DNA of 64,000 nucleotides from Arthrobacter sp. OAP107 (GTDB lineage: Bacteria > Actinomycetota > Actinomycetes > Actinomycetales > Micrococcaceae). Position 1 is the first letter of the stretch, and each line of letters opens with the position of its first letter. The notes beneath the pieces were generated by a model. It was not told where the DNA came from. It did not search any database and was given only the letters and a program-made list of their open reading frames with translations. Shown here one piece after another: positions 8,319-16,235 of the stretch. The position numbers were made by a program, and so were the translations under genes. The stretch lies in contig NZ_JBEPOK010000001.1 in assembly GCF_040546765.1 (NCBI RefSeq), positions 4,588,001 to 4,652,000 of the forward strand. Reading direction: 5' to 3'.

Positions 8319-9512
8319 ATGGCTACGAAAGAAGCCCCGGAAACCAGCACAGCAAAGGCGGACACCGCGCCTGCACCCGATGATGCGCGAAAGCCGGACA
8401 GTCCTCCGGACCTGGACAAGCCGTCGTGGAAATACATTTTCCGGAAGACCCTGCGTGAATTCACCGGGGACCAGTGCCCCGACCTCGCCGCCGGGCTTAC
8501 CTATTACGCCATCTTCTCCCTCTTCCCCGCCTTGCTTGCGCTCGTTTCGCTGCTCGGCATTTTTGGACAAGCAGAAAAAACGACGGCGGCACTCCTGGAA
8601 ATCGTCCAGCGCATCGCGCCCGGCCAGGCTGTGGAGATGATCCGGGGGCCCATCCAGGAACTGACCACCTCACCGGCTGCCGGCTTCACACTCTTCATCG
8701 GCCTCGCGACAGCACTGTGGTCCGCTTCGGGGTATGTGACCGCGTTCGGCCGGGCCATGAACCGCATCTACGAAATCGATGAAGGCCGTGGCTTCGTGAA
8801 GCTGCGCGGCACCATGCTCGGCGTGACGCTTGTCTCCGTGATCATCGTTGCGCTGCTCGCCGCGATGCTGGTGATCAGCGGGCCGGTGGCCGAAGCCATC
8901 GGCAATGTCATGGGCCTGGGCGGGGTGTTCCTCACTGTGTGGAACATTGCCAAATGGCCGGTCATTGTTGCGCTGGTCATCGTGGTGATCGCCGTCCTTT
9001 ACTACGCCACTCCCAATATCCGCCAGCCAAAGTTCCGCTGGATGAGCATCGGTTCCCTTATCGCCCTCTTGATCTTCGTGCTGGCCTCTGTCGGCTTTGG
9101 GTTCTACGTGGGCAACTTCAGCAACTACAACAAGACGTACGGGGCCATCGGTGGCGTGATCGTCATGCTTCTGTGGCTCTGGATCCTGAACATGTCCCTG
9201 CTTTTCGGCGCGGAGTTCGACGCCGAAATGGAACGCGGCCGGCAGCTGCAGGCGGGCATCGAAGCCGAGGAAACACTCCAGCTTCCGCCCCGGGACACGA
9301 AGAAGAGCGACAAGCTCCAGGAGAAGGAAGAGGAAGATATCCGGCTGGGGCGCGAACTGCGCGAGAAATACAGCGAACAGGGCAACGGCCCGGACGGCAG
9401 CGACAAGGCCGCCAACGGCCGGGACGGAAGGCACGACGGCGGCCGTAAAGGCAGCAGTGAAGCCTCCGCCCGCCAGGACAATTCACGCCGGGACAAGGGT
9501 GATGGCAGGTAG
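8319..9512 (+). CDS. YihY/BrkB-family integral membrane protein
   Basis: Inner-membrane protein of the YihY/virulence factor BrkB family (formerly misnamed ribonuclease BN), 397 aa. Typical family segments are seen: DQCPDLAAGLTYYAIFSLFP near residues 50-70, LWSASGYVTAFGRAMNRIYE near 130-150, and YGAIGGVIVMLLWLWILNM near 270-290. There are about six membrane helices. Both ends are hydrophilic: 40 residues at the N-terminus and about 95 charged residues after helix 6, which lies close to the family's usual end. The ATG at 8319 follows GAAAGGATGCCTC. The biochemical role of the family is not settled. Confidence 0.9.
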   Translation: MATKEAPETSTAKADTAPAPDDARKPDSPPDLDKPSWKYIFRKTLREFTGDQCPDLAAGLTYYAIFSLFPALLALVSLLGIFGQAEKTTAALLEIVQRIAPGQAVEMIRGPIQELTTSPAAGFTLFIGLATALWSASGYVTAFGRAMNRIYEIDEGRGFVKLRGTMLGVTLVSVIIVALLAAMLVISGPVAEAIGNVMGLGGVFLTVWNIAKWPVIVALVIVVIAVLYYATPNIRQPKFRWMSIGSLIALLIFVLASVGFGFYVGNFSNYNKTYGAIGGVIVMLLWLWILNMSLLFGAEFDAEMERGRQLQAGIEAEETLQLPPRDTKKSDKLQEKEEEDIRLGRELREKYSEQGNGPDGSDKAANGRDGRHDGGRKGSSEASARQDNSRRDKGDGR

Positions 9513-9558
9513 CAAGGGAGGCGAACCGGGCAGCTGCCACCAGGCGGCTGCCCGGATT

Positions 9559-9632
9559 CGTTTGGACGGGTTGCTCCGTTTGGACCGGGTGTTCCGTTTG
9601 GACGGGGGGTATTCCGCTTTGGCGTGGTGTTC
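9559..9632. repeat. Four tandem 18-20 bp units in a convergent intergenic gap
   Basis: Between BrkB and the convergent GT2 gene, four consecutive units begin at 9559, 9577, 9595 and 9615. Each starts CGTTTGG (CGCTTTGG in the last) and ends GTTC, CTC or ATTC. The units drift along the array. There is no spacer between units and no coding frame that explains them. Confidence 0.7.
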
Positions 9633-9657
9633 AGTTCTGACGCGGTTGCATCACGCG

Positions 9658-10515
9658 TCAGCCGCTCCGGAGGGCAGCGGCCGTTTCAACACCCAGCGCA
9701 CGGAGGTAAGCGCCGAAACCGTGGGGCGCCCTGGCGATCGTCCGTCCGGAGGTCATTACGCGGGTGCTGTCCGTGGCGGTGACGGCGAAGCCTCGCCGCC
9801 GCAGCTGTTCCACTAGGGCACGGTCCTCGGAGGAGCGTAGCGGGGGAAATCCGCCAGCCTGCCGGTATGCCGAGGCACGCACGCCGAGGTTGGCGCCGTA
9901 GACGTTACTGTGCCTTTCCTCCTGCGGATGCCTCAGGCGCCAGCTGCGCAGAAGCTCGGGTTCCATGCCGGTGGAGTCGGGCTCCACGGAACCCAGCACC
10001 ACGTCCCAGCCGGAGTCCGCAAATTCCAACTGGCGCACGAGCCAGTCCTCGGGAACCCGGGAATCGGCGTCCGTGTTCGCCAGCCAAGTACTTTCCAGAT
10101 GCAGAGCGCCAGCGCCTTCCAGAGGAGCCGTGCTTTCCAGACGGCCCGGACTTTCCAGGAGTTCCGCGCTTTCCCAAGGGCCCGGGCCGGTCTCCCCCAG
10201 GGCTGCTGCCACCCCCGCTGCCCTGCTGGCGCCCGCATTGCGGAACCTCCGGTGCAGTATCCGTACGCCGGTGCTTAGACCGGCGCTTGATCGGACGTAC
10301 GGACCAGCGAAGCGGGCCGCGATCTCCGCCGAACGGTCGGTGCAGTGGTCCAGGACAACAGTGATACCCGCGGCTATTGCAGGGCCGTTCCGCGCCAGGG
10401 CTTTCGTCGCGACGCCGAGCGCATGCAGGGCTGCTCCAAGGTGGTGCTCCTCGTTATGGACCGGCATCACCACCTCCACGCGGTTGATGACCGGCCGGGA
10501 ACTATCCGCCGTCAC
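9658..10515 (-). CDS. GT2-family glycosyltransferase
   Basis: Inverting family 2 glycosyltransferase of about 285 aa. The N-terminal VEVVMPVHNEEHHLGAAL is the GT-A donor motif. The metal-binding D-x-D appears as NTDADSRVPEDW, and SSEDRALVEQLRRRG is the catalytic E-D-x-x-L region. The start is the GTG at 10515, inside the end of the upstream gene (14-base overlap). An odd insert at about residues 112-145 carries repeats of the form LES (ELLESP, RLEST, HLEST) that look like recent low-complexity expansion. Last gene of the dps, acyl-CoA dehydrogenase-like, PIG-L/NodS block. It probably adds a sugar to the molecule those enzymes modify. Confidence 0.85.
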   Translation of the reverse strand: MTADSSRPVINRVEVVMPVHNEEHHLGAALHALGVATKALARNGPAIAAGITVVLDHCTDRSAEIAARFAGPYVRSSAGLSTGVRILHRRFRNAGASRAAGVAAALGETGPGPWESAELLESPGRLESTAPLEGAGALHLESTWLANTDADSRVPEDWLVRQLEFADSGWDVVLGSVEPDSTGMEPELLRSWRLRHPQEERHSNVYGANLGVRASAYRQAGGFPPLRSSEDRALVEQLRRRGFAVTATDSTRVMTSGRTIARAPHGFGAYLRALGVETAAALRSG

Positions 10516-11902
10516 GCGCAGCCTCCGGCCGGGAATCAGGCCCAGCCTCCGGCCGGATGAACGTCTCGAGGACGAAGTCCCGCTCCCGGTAAACACTGGC
10601 CGATGGCCACCCGAGCTGGCTCCGTGCCAGCGTGTGGACCGCGTCGCCGTCGAGCTCCCAGCCTGAAACCGGATGCCTCCAGTGGCAGAGCAGCAGCGTT
10701 CCGCCCGGGAGGAGGGACGCCGAGATCCGGGTGAACAGTTCCTCCAGTTCGGCCGGCGCAAGGTAGTAGCCCATCTCGGAGACTACGATCAGGTCAAAGC
10801 TGCCTGGCGGCCACTGTTCCGGCAGGGTCAGCTGCCTGGCTTCAGCGCCCGGGTACCGGGCGAGCCGTTCGCCGGCCCGCGCCACGGCGGTCCCGCTGGC
10901 GTCCACGGCGAGGAACCTCCCGCAGCGCTGTGCCAGTTCCGTACTCAGGGTGCCGATCGAGCAGCCGGCCTCCATGCCGGCGTCGTACTTCTGTTCAGGG
11001 AGCGCGGCGAGCGTCAGGCTGCGCTTGCGCTGCTCATACCAGCTGTCCTGGTACCTCCAGGGATCCTCGGCGCTGAGGTGCAGGGCATCAAAGACCGCCT
11101 CGGCATCCCCGGCGCTGCGCCTGCCGGTGACCGGGGGCTGCCAGGCGAAGACCTCAAAGGGCCTGGAGAAGTGCGAAAGAAACTGCCCTGACAGCAGTAC
11201 CTCGTCGCCGGGCTGCTCAGAGAGCGGCTCCAGCTGGGAGGCATGGGCGTGCAGGGCCTCACGCTTCATCCGCTGTTCTCCGGAGCTCAGGGGCAGCCGA
11301 AGCCAGTTCCGCCAGGCAGTGTCGCCAGGCGTGGCCCACAGCCAGTACCAGATGGGATATTCCAGCAGCCCGTGGCCGCCAGCTTCGGCGGTCTCCGCCG
11401 CGACGGCACCGAGGGTGTCATGGTCGATGTGTCCGTCTCCGCGGTACGGGGCAACAATGACCACGCTGCGCTGCACGTCTTCCCGGCCCTGCCCGATAAC
11501 TGCCGCCAGATGTTCGGCAATGAGGGCGCGGTGCCGGGCCAGCCCGCTGTCCGGGAGGTTCAGGAACTGCCAGTGCTCCGCCAGCCCGAACGCGGCCATG
11601 GCAGCCGCGAACTCCTCCCGGCGGACTGCGGCAAGCTGCCCAGGCGTCGTCGTGGGCGAGTCCGGGTGGGACGCCTCCCCCGCCGAACACAGCAGCACCT
11701 CAACGTGCGCACCGGCCGACGTGAGCCGGGCCAGCAGCCCTCCGGCGCCGAGCGATTCGTCGTCCGGGTGGGCAACAAGGACAACGAACTCCATCCGTGC
11801 CAGCTCGGCCGAATCCAGCGGGAGTTCGCCGATCGTGTCCAGGCTGCTGGCCGCCCAGGCCGCCTCGTCCGTGCCGGCATCGGTGTGCGAGAACGTCACC
11901 AC
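10502..11902 (-). CDS. Fused PIG-L/LmbE-family deacetylase and NodS-like SAM methyltransferase
   Basis: A two-domain enzyme of 466 aa. The first half (about 35-245) is a PIG-L/LmbE zinc-dependent N-deacetylase: AHPDDES at residues 44-50 gives the zinc ligands and GDGHIDHDTLG the third. The second half (about 285-440) resembles the NodS nodulation methyltransferase family: CSIGTLSTELAQRCGRFLAV as the SAM loop, then SFDLIVVSEMGYYL and LLLCHWRHPVSGWE. In rhizobia the same two steps, de-N-acetylation and N-methylation of a glucosamine, occur on Nod factor. By analogy this fusion would act on an N-acetyl sugar. It overlaps the acyl-CoA dehydrogenase-like gene by 7 bases and the GT2 gene by 14. Confidence 0.85.
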   Translation of the reverse strand: MVTFSHTDAGTDEAAWAASSLDTIGELPLDSAELARMEFVVLVAHPDDESLGAGGLLARLTSAGAHVEVLLCSAGEASHPDSPTTTPGQLAAVRREEFAAAMAAFGLAEHWQFLNLPDSGLARHRALIAEHLAAVIGQGREDVQRSVVIVAPYRGDGHIDHDTLGAVAAETAEAGGHGLLEYPIWYWLWATPGDTAWRNWLRLPLSSGEQRMKREALHAHASQLEPLSEQPGDEVLLSGQFLSHFSRPFEVFAWQPPVTGRRSAGDAEAVFDALHLSAEDPWRYQDSWYEQRKRSLTLAALPEQKYDAGMEAGCSIGTLSTELAQRCGRFLAVDASGTAVARAGERLARYPGAEARQLTLPEQWPPGSFDLIVVSEMGYYLAPAELEELFTRISASLLPGGTLLLCHWRHPVSGWELDGDAVHTLARSQLGWPSASVYRERDFVLETFIRPEAGPDSRPEAARDGG

Positions 11903-13092
11903 GCGTGCTCCCCCTTGAGCGTGAGCGCGCCCAGCTGGGCGTCGTCACGGGTGGCGTGGTGCTGCCGCACGTAGAGGGACAGGTCCGCCATGCACTTGCC
12001 ATACCGTTCGTCGAAGGCCAGGGGGCCAGGTCCCAGGTTCTGGCTCACCAGGAGCTGGACGCGTTCGACGGCGGAAGCAACAGTCCCCCGGACACGTAGC
12101 GCCTCGCTCCACCCGCCGACGGCGCCGCCATTGAGCTGGGCATCCACGGAGTCAGCTGCCCGGGCGAGGTACTGGATAGTGGAGGTCAGGATCCGGTCCA
12201 CTTCGCCCATGGCGGCGAGCGCTACCTGGTCGGGCTCACGCTGGGACCTGGCGCCCCGCAGGAGCGCGGCTTCGAAGTGCCGGCCGAGTGCCACCGCGCC
12301 GCCGAGCCAGCACGCGGCGACGCCCATGCCGCCCCAGGCAAAGCCGGGGCGCTGGAAGTACCACCCGTCGCCGCCGAGCGGCACGGCCGGCACTCTGTCG
12401 AAGTGGACCGTTCCGCTGGGGATTTCGCGCAGTCCGCGGCTGGTCCATTCCGGCACATCGCACGTGACCCCGGCGGCCCGGAGGTCGACGGCAAAGGCGG
12501 CACGGCCGCCCGTTTCGGTGTGCGCGGTCACCACGGCGTGGTCCACAAACTGGGCCAGCGAGCACCACGGCTTGGAGCCGGTCAGCTGTACGCCGGAAGC
12601 TGTCCCGCTGGGTTGTGCCCGGCCGGTTTCTGCTGCTCCCGCTTGGGTCTGGTCGGAGGATTGTCCGCCAGCAGGTGACGGCCCGTTACCAGAGGACGGC
12701 CCGTCAACGCGCCCGGCCGCCGGACCGGCCGTCAGCCGGGTTCCGGGGGCCTCGGCTGCATACACTCCCCACGATCCGGTGAATGCTTCCGGTGTCCCGG
12801 CCTGGGCCAGGATGGCACCGGCATCCAGGTGCGGCTCCATCACCCTGGCGGCGGCCACGTCCACTGCGGCTACCGACGCCAACAGTTCCCACAGTTGTGC
12901 AGTCTGCCCGTCACCCGGCTTCGGTGCGCTACGGCCGGCCTGCTGGGCGATGGCCAGCAGGGAGGTGACATCCCCCACGGCGGAGGCAACCCTGTCCAGC
13001 AACCGCTCGAGGTCGAGTGAAGATTCGGGTTCGCCGCCTGCCGTACGGGCTTCCGCCGGGCTAAGGCGGACGGGCTGGGATGGCCGGATCAT
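11896..13092 (-). CDS. Acyl-CoA dehydrogenase-like flavoprotein
   Basis: 398 aa, close to the size of the acyl-CoA dehydrogenase family. Seen: GSWGVYAAEAPGTRLT and LTGSKPWCSLAQFVDHAVV (middle beta domain with its substrate and FAD contacts), FAWGGMGVAACWLGGAVA, and C-terminal helices ending YVRQHHATRDDAQLG. The usual catalytic glutamate is not obvious, so the reaction may differ from beta-oxidation. A Gly/Ser/Gln-rich insert at about residues 125-165 interrupts the middle domain. It starts 8 bases after dps and overlaps the PIG-L/NodS fusion by 7 bases, so it likely acts in that pathway, for example by desaturating a lipid or amine side chain. That role is an inference. Confidence 0.78.
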   Translation of the reverse strand: MIRPSQPVRLSPAEARTAGGEPESSLDLERLLDRVASAVGDVTSLLAIAQQAGRSAPKPGDGQTAQLWELLASVAAVDVAAARVMEPHLDAGAILAQAGTPEAFTGSWGVYAAEAPGTRLTAGPAAGRVDGPSSGNGPSPAGGQSSDQTQAGAAETGRAQPSGTASGVQLTGSKPWCSLAQFVDHAVVTAHTETGGRAAFAVDLRAAGVTCDVPEWTSRGLREIPSGTVHFDRVPAVPLGGDGWYFQRPGFAWGGMGVAACWLGGAVALGRHFEAALLRGARSQREPDQVALAAMGEVDRILTSTIQYLARAADSVDAQLNGGAVGGWSEALRVRGTVASAVERVQLLVSQNLGPGPLAFDERYGKCMADLSLYVRQHHATRDDAQLGALTLKGEHAW

Positions 13093-13099
13093 GGCGCTG

Positions 13100-13579
13100 C
13101 TATTCCTGCTCCGGTGCGGTCACCGGCGCCGAGGCGGGCATCACTTCCGCGTTCACCATCCATGCCAGCTGTTCGAGCCGGGTGATGGCCTCGTGCAGGA
13201 GGTCCGCGCTCGTGGGATCTTCTTCATCCACCTCATCGTGCACGTCGCGGATGGTCCTGACCGTTTGTTCCAGCCTCGCGGTGATGAGTTTGGCGGTGTC
13301 CTTGGTGACGGTCAGCCCGGCAGGGTACTGCTCCAGCCTGGTGCCGGACGAGACGGTGGCGCTCCGGCCGTCCGGAAGCGCATGGAGGGACCGCATCCGC
13401 TCAGCGGTCTGGTCGGCGAGCAGCCGGGCACTGTCGACGATTTCGTCCAGCTGCAGATGCAGGTCGCGGAAGTTGGTGCCCACAAGGTTCCAGTGTGCCT
13501 GCTTGCCCTGAACGTGCAGCTCGATCAGGTCGGTGAGAACCTTCTGAAGATTGCTGGCCAAAGTCTGGGATGCTTTCAT
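13100..13579 (-). CDS. dps: Dps-family DNA-protecting ferritin-like protein
   Basis: Dps-like mini-ferritin, 159 aa. The ferroxidase residues are in VQGKQAHWNLVGTNFRDLH and QLDEIVDSARLLADQ, as in the family; HVQGKQAHWN is the hallmark. Such proteins form 12-mers that oxidise and store iron and shield DNA in stress. The ATG at 13579 follows GGAGGAAGTC, an optimal ribosome site; the longer frame upstream is not preferred. Its own 128-base upstream gap contains the shared palindromic element (13646-13659), 66 bases from the start. The acyl-CoA dehydrogenase-like gene begins 8 bases after its stop, so dps is probably the first gene of that block. Confidence 0.9.
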   Translation of the reverse strand: MKASQTLASNLQKVLTDLIELHVQGKQAHWNLVGTNFRDLHLQLDEIVDSARLLADQTAERMRSLHALPDGRSATVSSGTRLEQYPAGLTVTKDTAKLITARLEQTVRTIRDVHDEVDEEDPTSADLLHEAITRLEQLAWMVNAEVMPASAPVTAPEQE

Positions 13580-13645
13580 GACTTCCTCCGCTGCCGTCAC
13601 CGATGCTTTTCCATCCCGGCCAGCCGGAAGCCCGCCACGATGATT

Positions 13646-13659
13646 CCCAGCATACTTAC
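13646..13659 (-). promoter_or_regulatory. Shared promoter element upstream of dps
   Basis: Minus strand reads GTAAGTATGCTGGG, followed by AATCAT. It keeps the left arm and centre of the TAAGCATGCTTA element but not the right arm. The near edge is 66 bases from the dps start. Weaker than the copies at 5906 and 7825 but at the same spacing. Confidence 0.4.
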
Positions 13660-13707
13660 CTTTTTGGGTGCGGGTGTTTTTGGCAGGGGCAGCGCCTGGG
13701 CGCCGCA

Positions 13708-14283
13708 TCAGCGGCCGAAGGGCCACAGCACCGTAGCCTGCAGCGATGCCAGAGGCACACTCCCGTAGATGCGCGAATCGATGGAACCCGCCCGGTTGTC
13801 GCCCAGGACGAAGACGTGCCCGGCCGGCACCGTGACCGGACCAAAGTAGGTGCCGTCAATGCGGCTGTGGTTGATCCCCGGCTCGGCCTGTGGAACCCCG
13901 TCCACCACCAGCACCGAGTCCTCGATGGCAACGGTCTGCCCGGCGAAGGCAATGGCCCGTTTCACGGCGGCGTTCCCGTCCTCAGGACTTGTGAAAACCA
14001 CCAGGTCTCCTGCCCTGAGTGAACCCAGCGCCGGACCCGGTTTGAACATCAGCACCGTGCTGCCCTTGGGCAGCGCCGGTTCCATGCTCTCGGAACTGAC
14101 CGTCACCGGCTCCAGCAGCCACAGGCGCGAGGCGAGCAAACAGGCGGCCAGCAGCACCGCCGTCGTAATTGTTTTCCGCCGAAAACCCTGCCGGACGGAT
14201 CCGGCAGGGTTTCCGGTTACGGCTTTGTTGTCGGGGACCGGCCCGGATTTTGGGTCGGCCCTGTGCGCCGCTAGCCGTCCCAT
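13708..14283 (-). CDS. Signal peptidase I
   Basis: Type I signal peptidase, 191 aa, which cleaves signal peptides on the outer face of the membrane. One N-terminal transmembrane helix lies at about residues 40-56 (TTAVLLAACLLASRLWLL). The catalytic serine is in VSSESMEPALPKGS, the lysine is in GNAAVKRAIAFAGQ, and box E is HVFVLGDNRAGSIDSR. The start at 14283 overlaps the end of the multicopper oxidase gene by 13 bases, so the two are co-transcribed and the peptidase may serve the oxidase in particular. It is probably an accessory copy rather than the main cell enzyme; that is an inference from context. Confidence 0.9.
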   Translation of the reverse strand: MGRLAAHRADPKSGPVPDNKAVTGNPAGSVRQGFRRKTITTAVLLAACLLASRLWLLEPVTVSSESMEPALPKGSTVLMFKPGPALGSLRAGDLVVFTSPEDGNAAVKRAIAFAGQTVAIEDSVLVVDGVPQAEPGINHSRIDGTYFGPVTVPAGHVFVLGDNRAGSIDSRIYGSVPLASLQATVLWPFGR

Positions 14284-15875
14284 TGGGGCAGCGCCGCCGT
14301 CATCGGGTCGTTGGGGTCGTTGTCATCTTCCTTCAGCCCCACCCTGAACTGAACCATCATGTCGTGGTCCTCGTGGGGCAGGTTGTGGCAGTGCACCATG
14401 TAGCGGCCGCGGTGCGGACCAAACTTCATCAGCAGGCGGACCGTCTCACTCTCGCCCACGTAAACAACGTCCTTGGGTCCGAGTTCCTGGGGGAACGGGG
14501 CTTTGCCGTTCCGGCTCAGGATCTTGAAGTCCACGAGGTGGATGTGCACAGGGTGGAACCAGCCGCCGGATTTGTTCTCGATTTCCCAGACCTCGACGGC
14601 GTTGAGGTCCACCTCGGCGGCTGCCTTCTTGTAGCCGCTGGCAATGACGTCCTGCCAGCTGTCATCGTCGATGGTCCACATGTTGGTGACGTCGTTCCGT
14701 TTGACCCGGAACTTCCTGACCTTCGTGGCCTGCTTCTCGGTCAACGCCATGACCTCATTTCCGGGCGCCAGCTGGGCTGGCACCGTGTTCCAGGTGGGGT
14801 CGCCCGTGTTGACGGGCTCGTCCGTGACGTCGAAGGCCATCACCTTGTTGGTAAAGTCGTAGTCAACGTTGTTCGGGTTGGACAGGTTCCGCATCTCGAT
14901 CCGCTGGCCGGTCTTGTACTTCCGGAAATCGATGAGAACCTCGTACCGTTCCGCCCCGCCGTGGCGGTAGTTGGCCACCTTCTGCGGAGTGGGGATCAGG
15001 CCGCCGTCGGTCCCTACGATGATGAGCGGATCCCCGGTGCTTAGCGTGAGCCGCACCGACCGGGAGATGCTGCAGTTCAGGACCCGGAAGCGGTAGATGC
15101 GCTTTTGGACCTTCATGACCGGCCACGGCTTGCCGTTCACCAGGATGACGTCCCCCCACAGACCCGAGTGGGTGTTGTCGTCATAGCCCAGGGCGCCGTT
15201 CGCGGCGAACATGGCATCGGAAATGATGAGCGGCACGTCGAAGTCGCCCTGCGGAAGCAGCTGCCGTTCCAGCGGATCGTGCATGTGGTACTGGGCTGCC
15301 AGGCCGGAGTAGGCGTTCTGTGCCGTGAAGTGCACTCCGTGGTCGTGGTACCAGAGCGTGCGGGCTGGCTGGAAGTTCGGGTAGTGGTAGTCCTTGAAAA
15401 ACCCGGTATGGGTGACGTCACTGGCATACCCGTCGAACTGCGGCAGCGAGGCTGAACCGTGCAGGTGTGTGGATGTGGAGAGCACGTGGCCGTCGTTCGG
15501 GTGAGTTGCCGGAAGCTGGTTCCGGACCCGGACCACCGCCTTGGTGCCCTGGTCCAGGCTGATCGTGGGGCCGGGGAAAATCCCGTTGTAGCCCAGGATC
15601 GGTGTCTGGAGCCGCGGCAGGATGGACGCCATGGCCGCCTTCTCAGTCAGGGTGTAGTAGTTGACGGGCTTGCCGTCGGCGGGGTCCACTTCCACCTTGT
15701 CCGAAGCCAGCACGGGCGGCTTCACGAATGCCGATTGGAACGGTTTGGGCATCTCTGCGGCGCTCAGCCGGCTGGCGGACTTGGCCTCCACCTCGCTCCG
15801 CGGGAGCGAAAGGGCGCCTGCTCCCACAACGCCGAGGCCTCCGAGTAGCAGGACATTTCGTGTGGACACGGTCAT
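14271..15875 (-). CDS. Secreted multicopper oxidase (CotA/phenoxazinone synthase-like)
   Basis: Three-cupredoxin copper oxidase of 534 aa. All four copper motifs are visible: STHLHGSASLP, TLWYHDHGVHFTAQN, WFHPVHIHLVDF and YMVHCHNLPHEDHDMM. The last includes the Cys ligand of type 1 copper and an axial Met. The family oxidises phenols, bilirubin-like pigments or metals with oxygen. The N-terminus VSTRNVLLLGGLGVVGAG looks like an export signal with a degenerate twin-arginine site (TR in place of RR). The ATG at 15875 follows AAAGGAGG. It overlaps the signal peptidase gene. The true substrate is not evident. Confidence 0.88.
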   Translation of the reverse strand: MTVSTRNVLLLGGLGVVGAGALSLPRSEVEAKSASRLSAAEMPKPFQSAFVKPPVLASDKVEVDPADGKPVNYYTLTEKAAMASILPRLQTPILGYNGIFPGPTISLDQGTKAVVRVRNQLPATHPNDGHVLSTSTHLHGSASLPQFDGYASDVTHTGFFKDYHYPNFQPARTLWYHDHGVHFTAQNAYSGLAAQYHMHDPLERQLLPQGDFDVPLIISDAMFAANGALGYDDNTHSGLWGDVILVNGKPWPVMKVQKRIYRFRVLNCSISRSVRLTLSTGDPLIIVGTDGGLIPTPQKVANYRHGGAERYEVLIDFRKYKTGQRIEMRNLSNPNNVDYDFTNKVMAFDVTDEPVNTGDPTWNTVPAQLAPGNEVMALTEKQATKVRKFRVKRNDVTNMWTIDDDSWQDVIASGYKKAAAEVDLNAVEVWEIENKSGGWFHPVHIHLVDFKILSRNGKAPFPQELGPKDVVYVGESETVRLLMKFGPHRGRYMVHCHNLPHEDHDMMVQFRVGLKEDDNDPNDPMTAALPQWDG

Positions 15876-16235
15876 TACCGGGCCTCCTTTCGATTGGGAC
15901 GGTTGAGACCAATTGGGATGGTTCGAGGATGTCCCGGCCTACTTGGAAAAACCCGGACCAGGCTGGGGACGGTGGGGGTTCTGAGGGAGCACCCCCAATT
16001 GGGCCCCCTCAAATCGATGGTCTAATTCACTTACACCGGCTGAACTCTGCAGCCTTTCGAGCCGCAGACACGGACGCGGACGAATTATGGGCCGTGCAGA
16101 CCCCGCTCCCCACCGGTTTTATACGACTTTTATCCAAGGTGCTGCGTCCAATGTGGACGCAGTTGGGAACGCACCTCCCGGCTTGGCCTTGAAGGTACTG
16201 GGGGCCACAAATCGAGTGTCCAAAAAGGAGTTACC
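15876..16235. other. 360-base divergent intergenic region between oxidase and FG-GAP genes
   Basis: No gene is seen here. Two close repeats, GATTGGGACGGTT (15892-15904) and AATTGGGATGGTT (15911-15923), stand just upstream of the oxidase ribosome site, and a further AATTGGG lies near 15999. The right half leads to the FG-GAP gene and holds the hairpin at 16142-16162. Confidence 0.5.
16142..16162 (+). promoter_or_regulatory. Inverted repeat CTGCGTCC-N5-GGACGCAG upstream of the FG-GAP gene
   Basis: Eight-base perfect arms at 16142-16149 and 16155-16162, about 73 bases before the ATG at 16236. It could be an operator or a 5' leader hairpin. No U-run follows, so it is not a terminator. Confidence 0.4.

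Noticed and set aside
9559..9632. Attachment site or CRISPR-like array between BrkB and GT2
   Set aside because: No spacers, no integrase or cas gene and no tRNA nearby.
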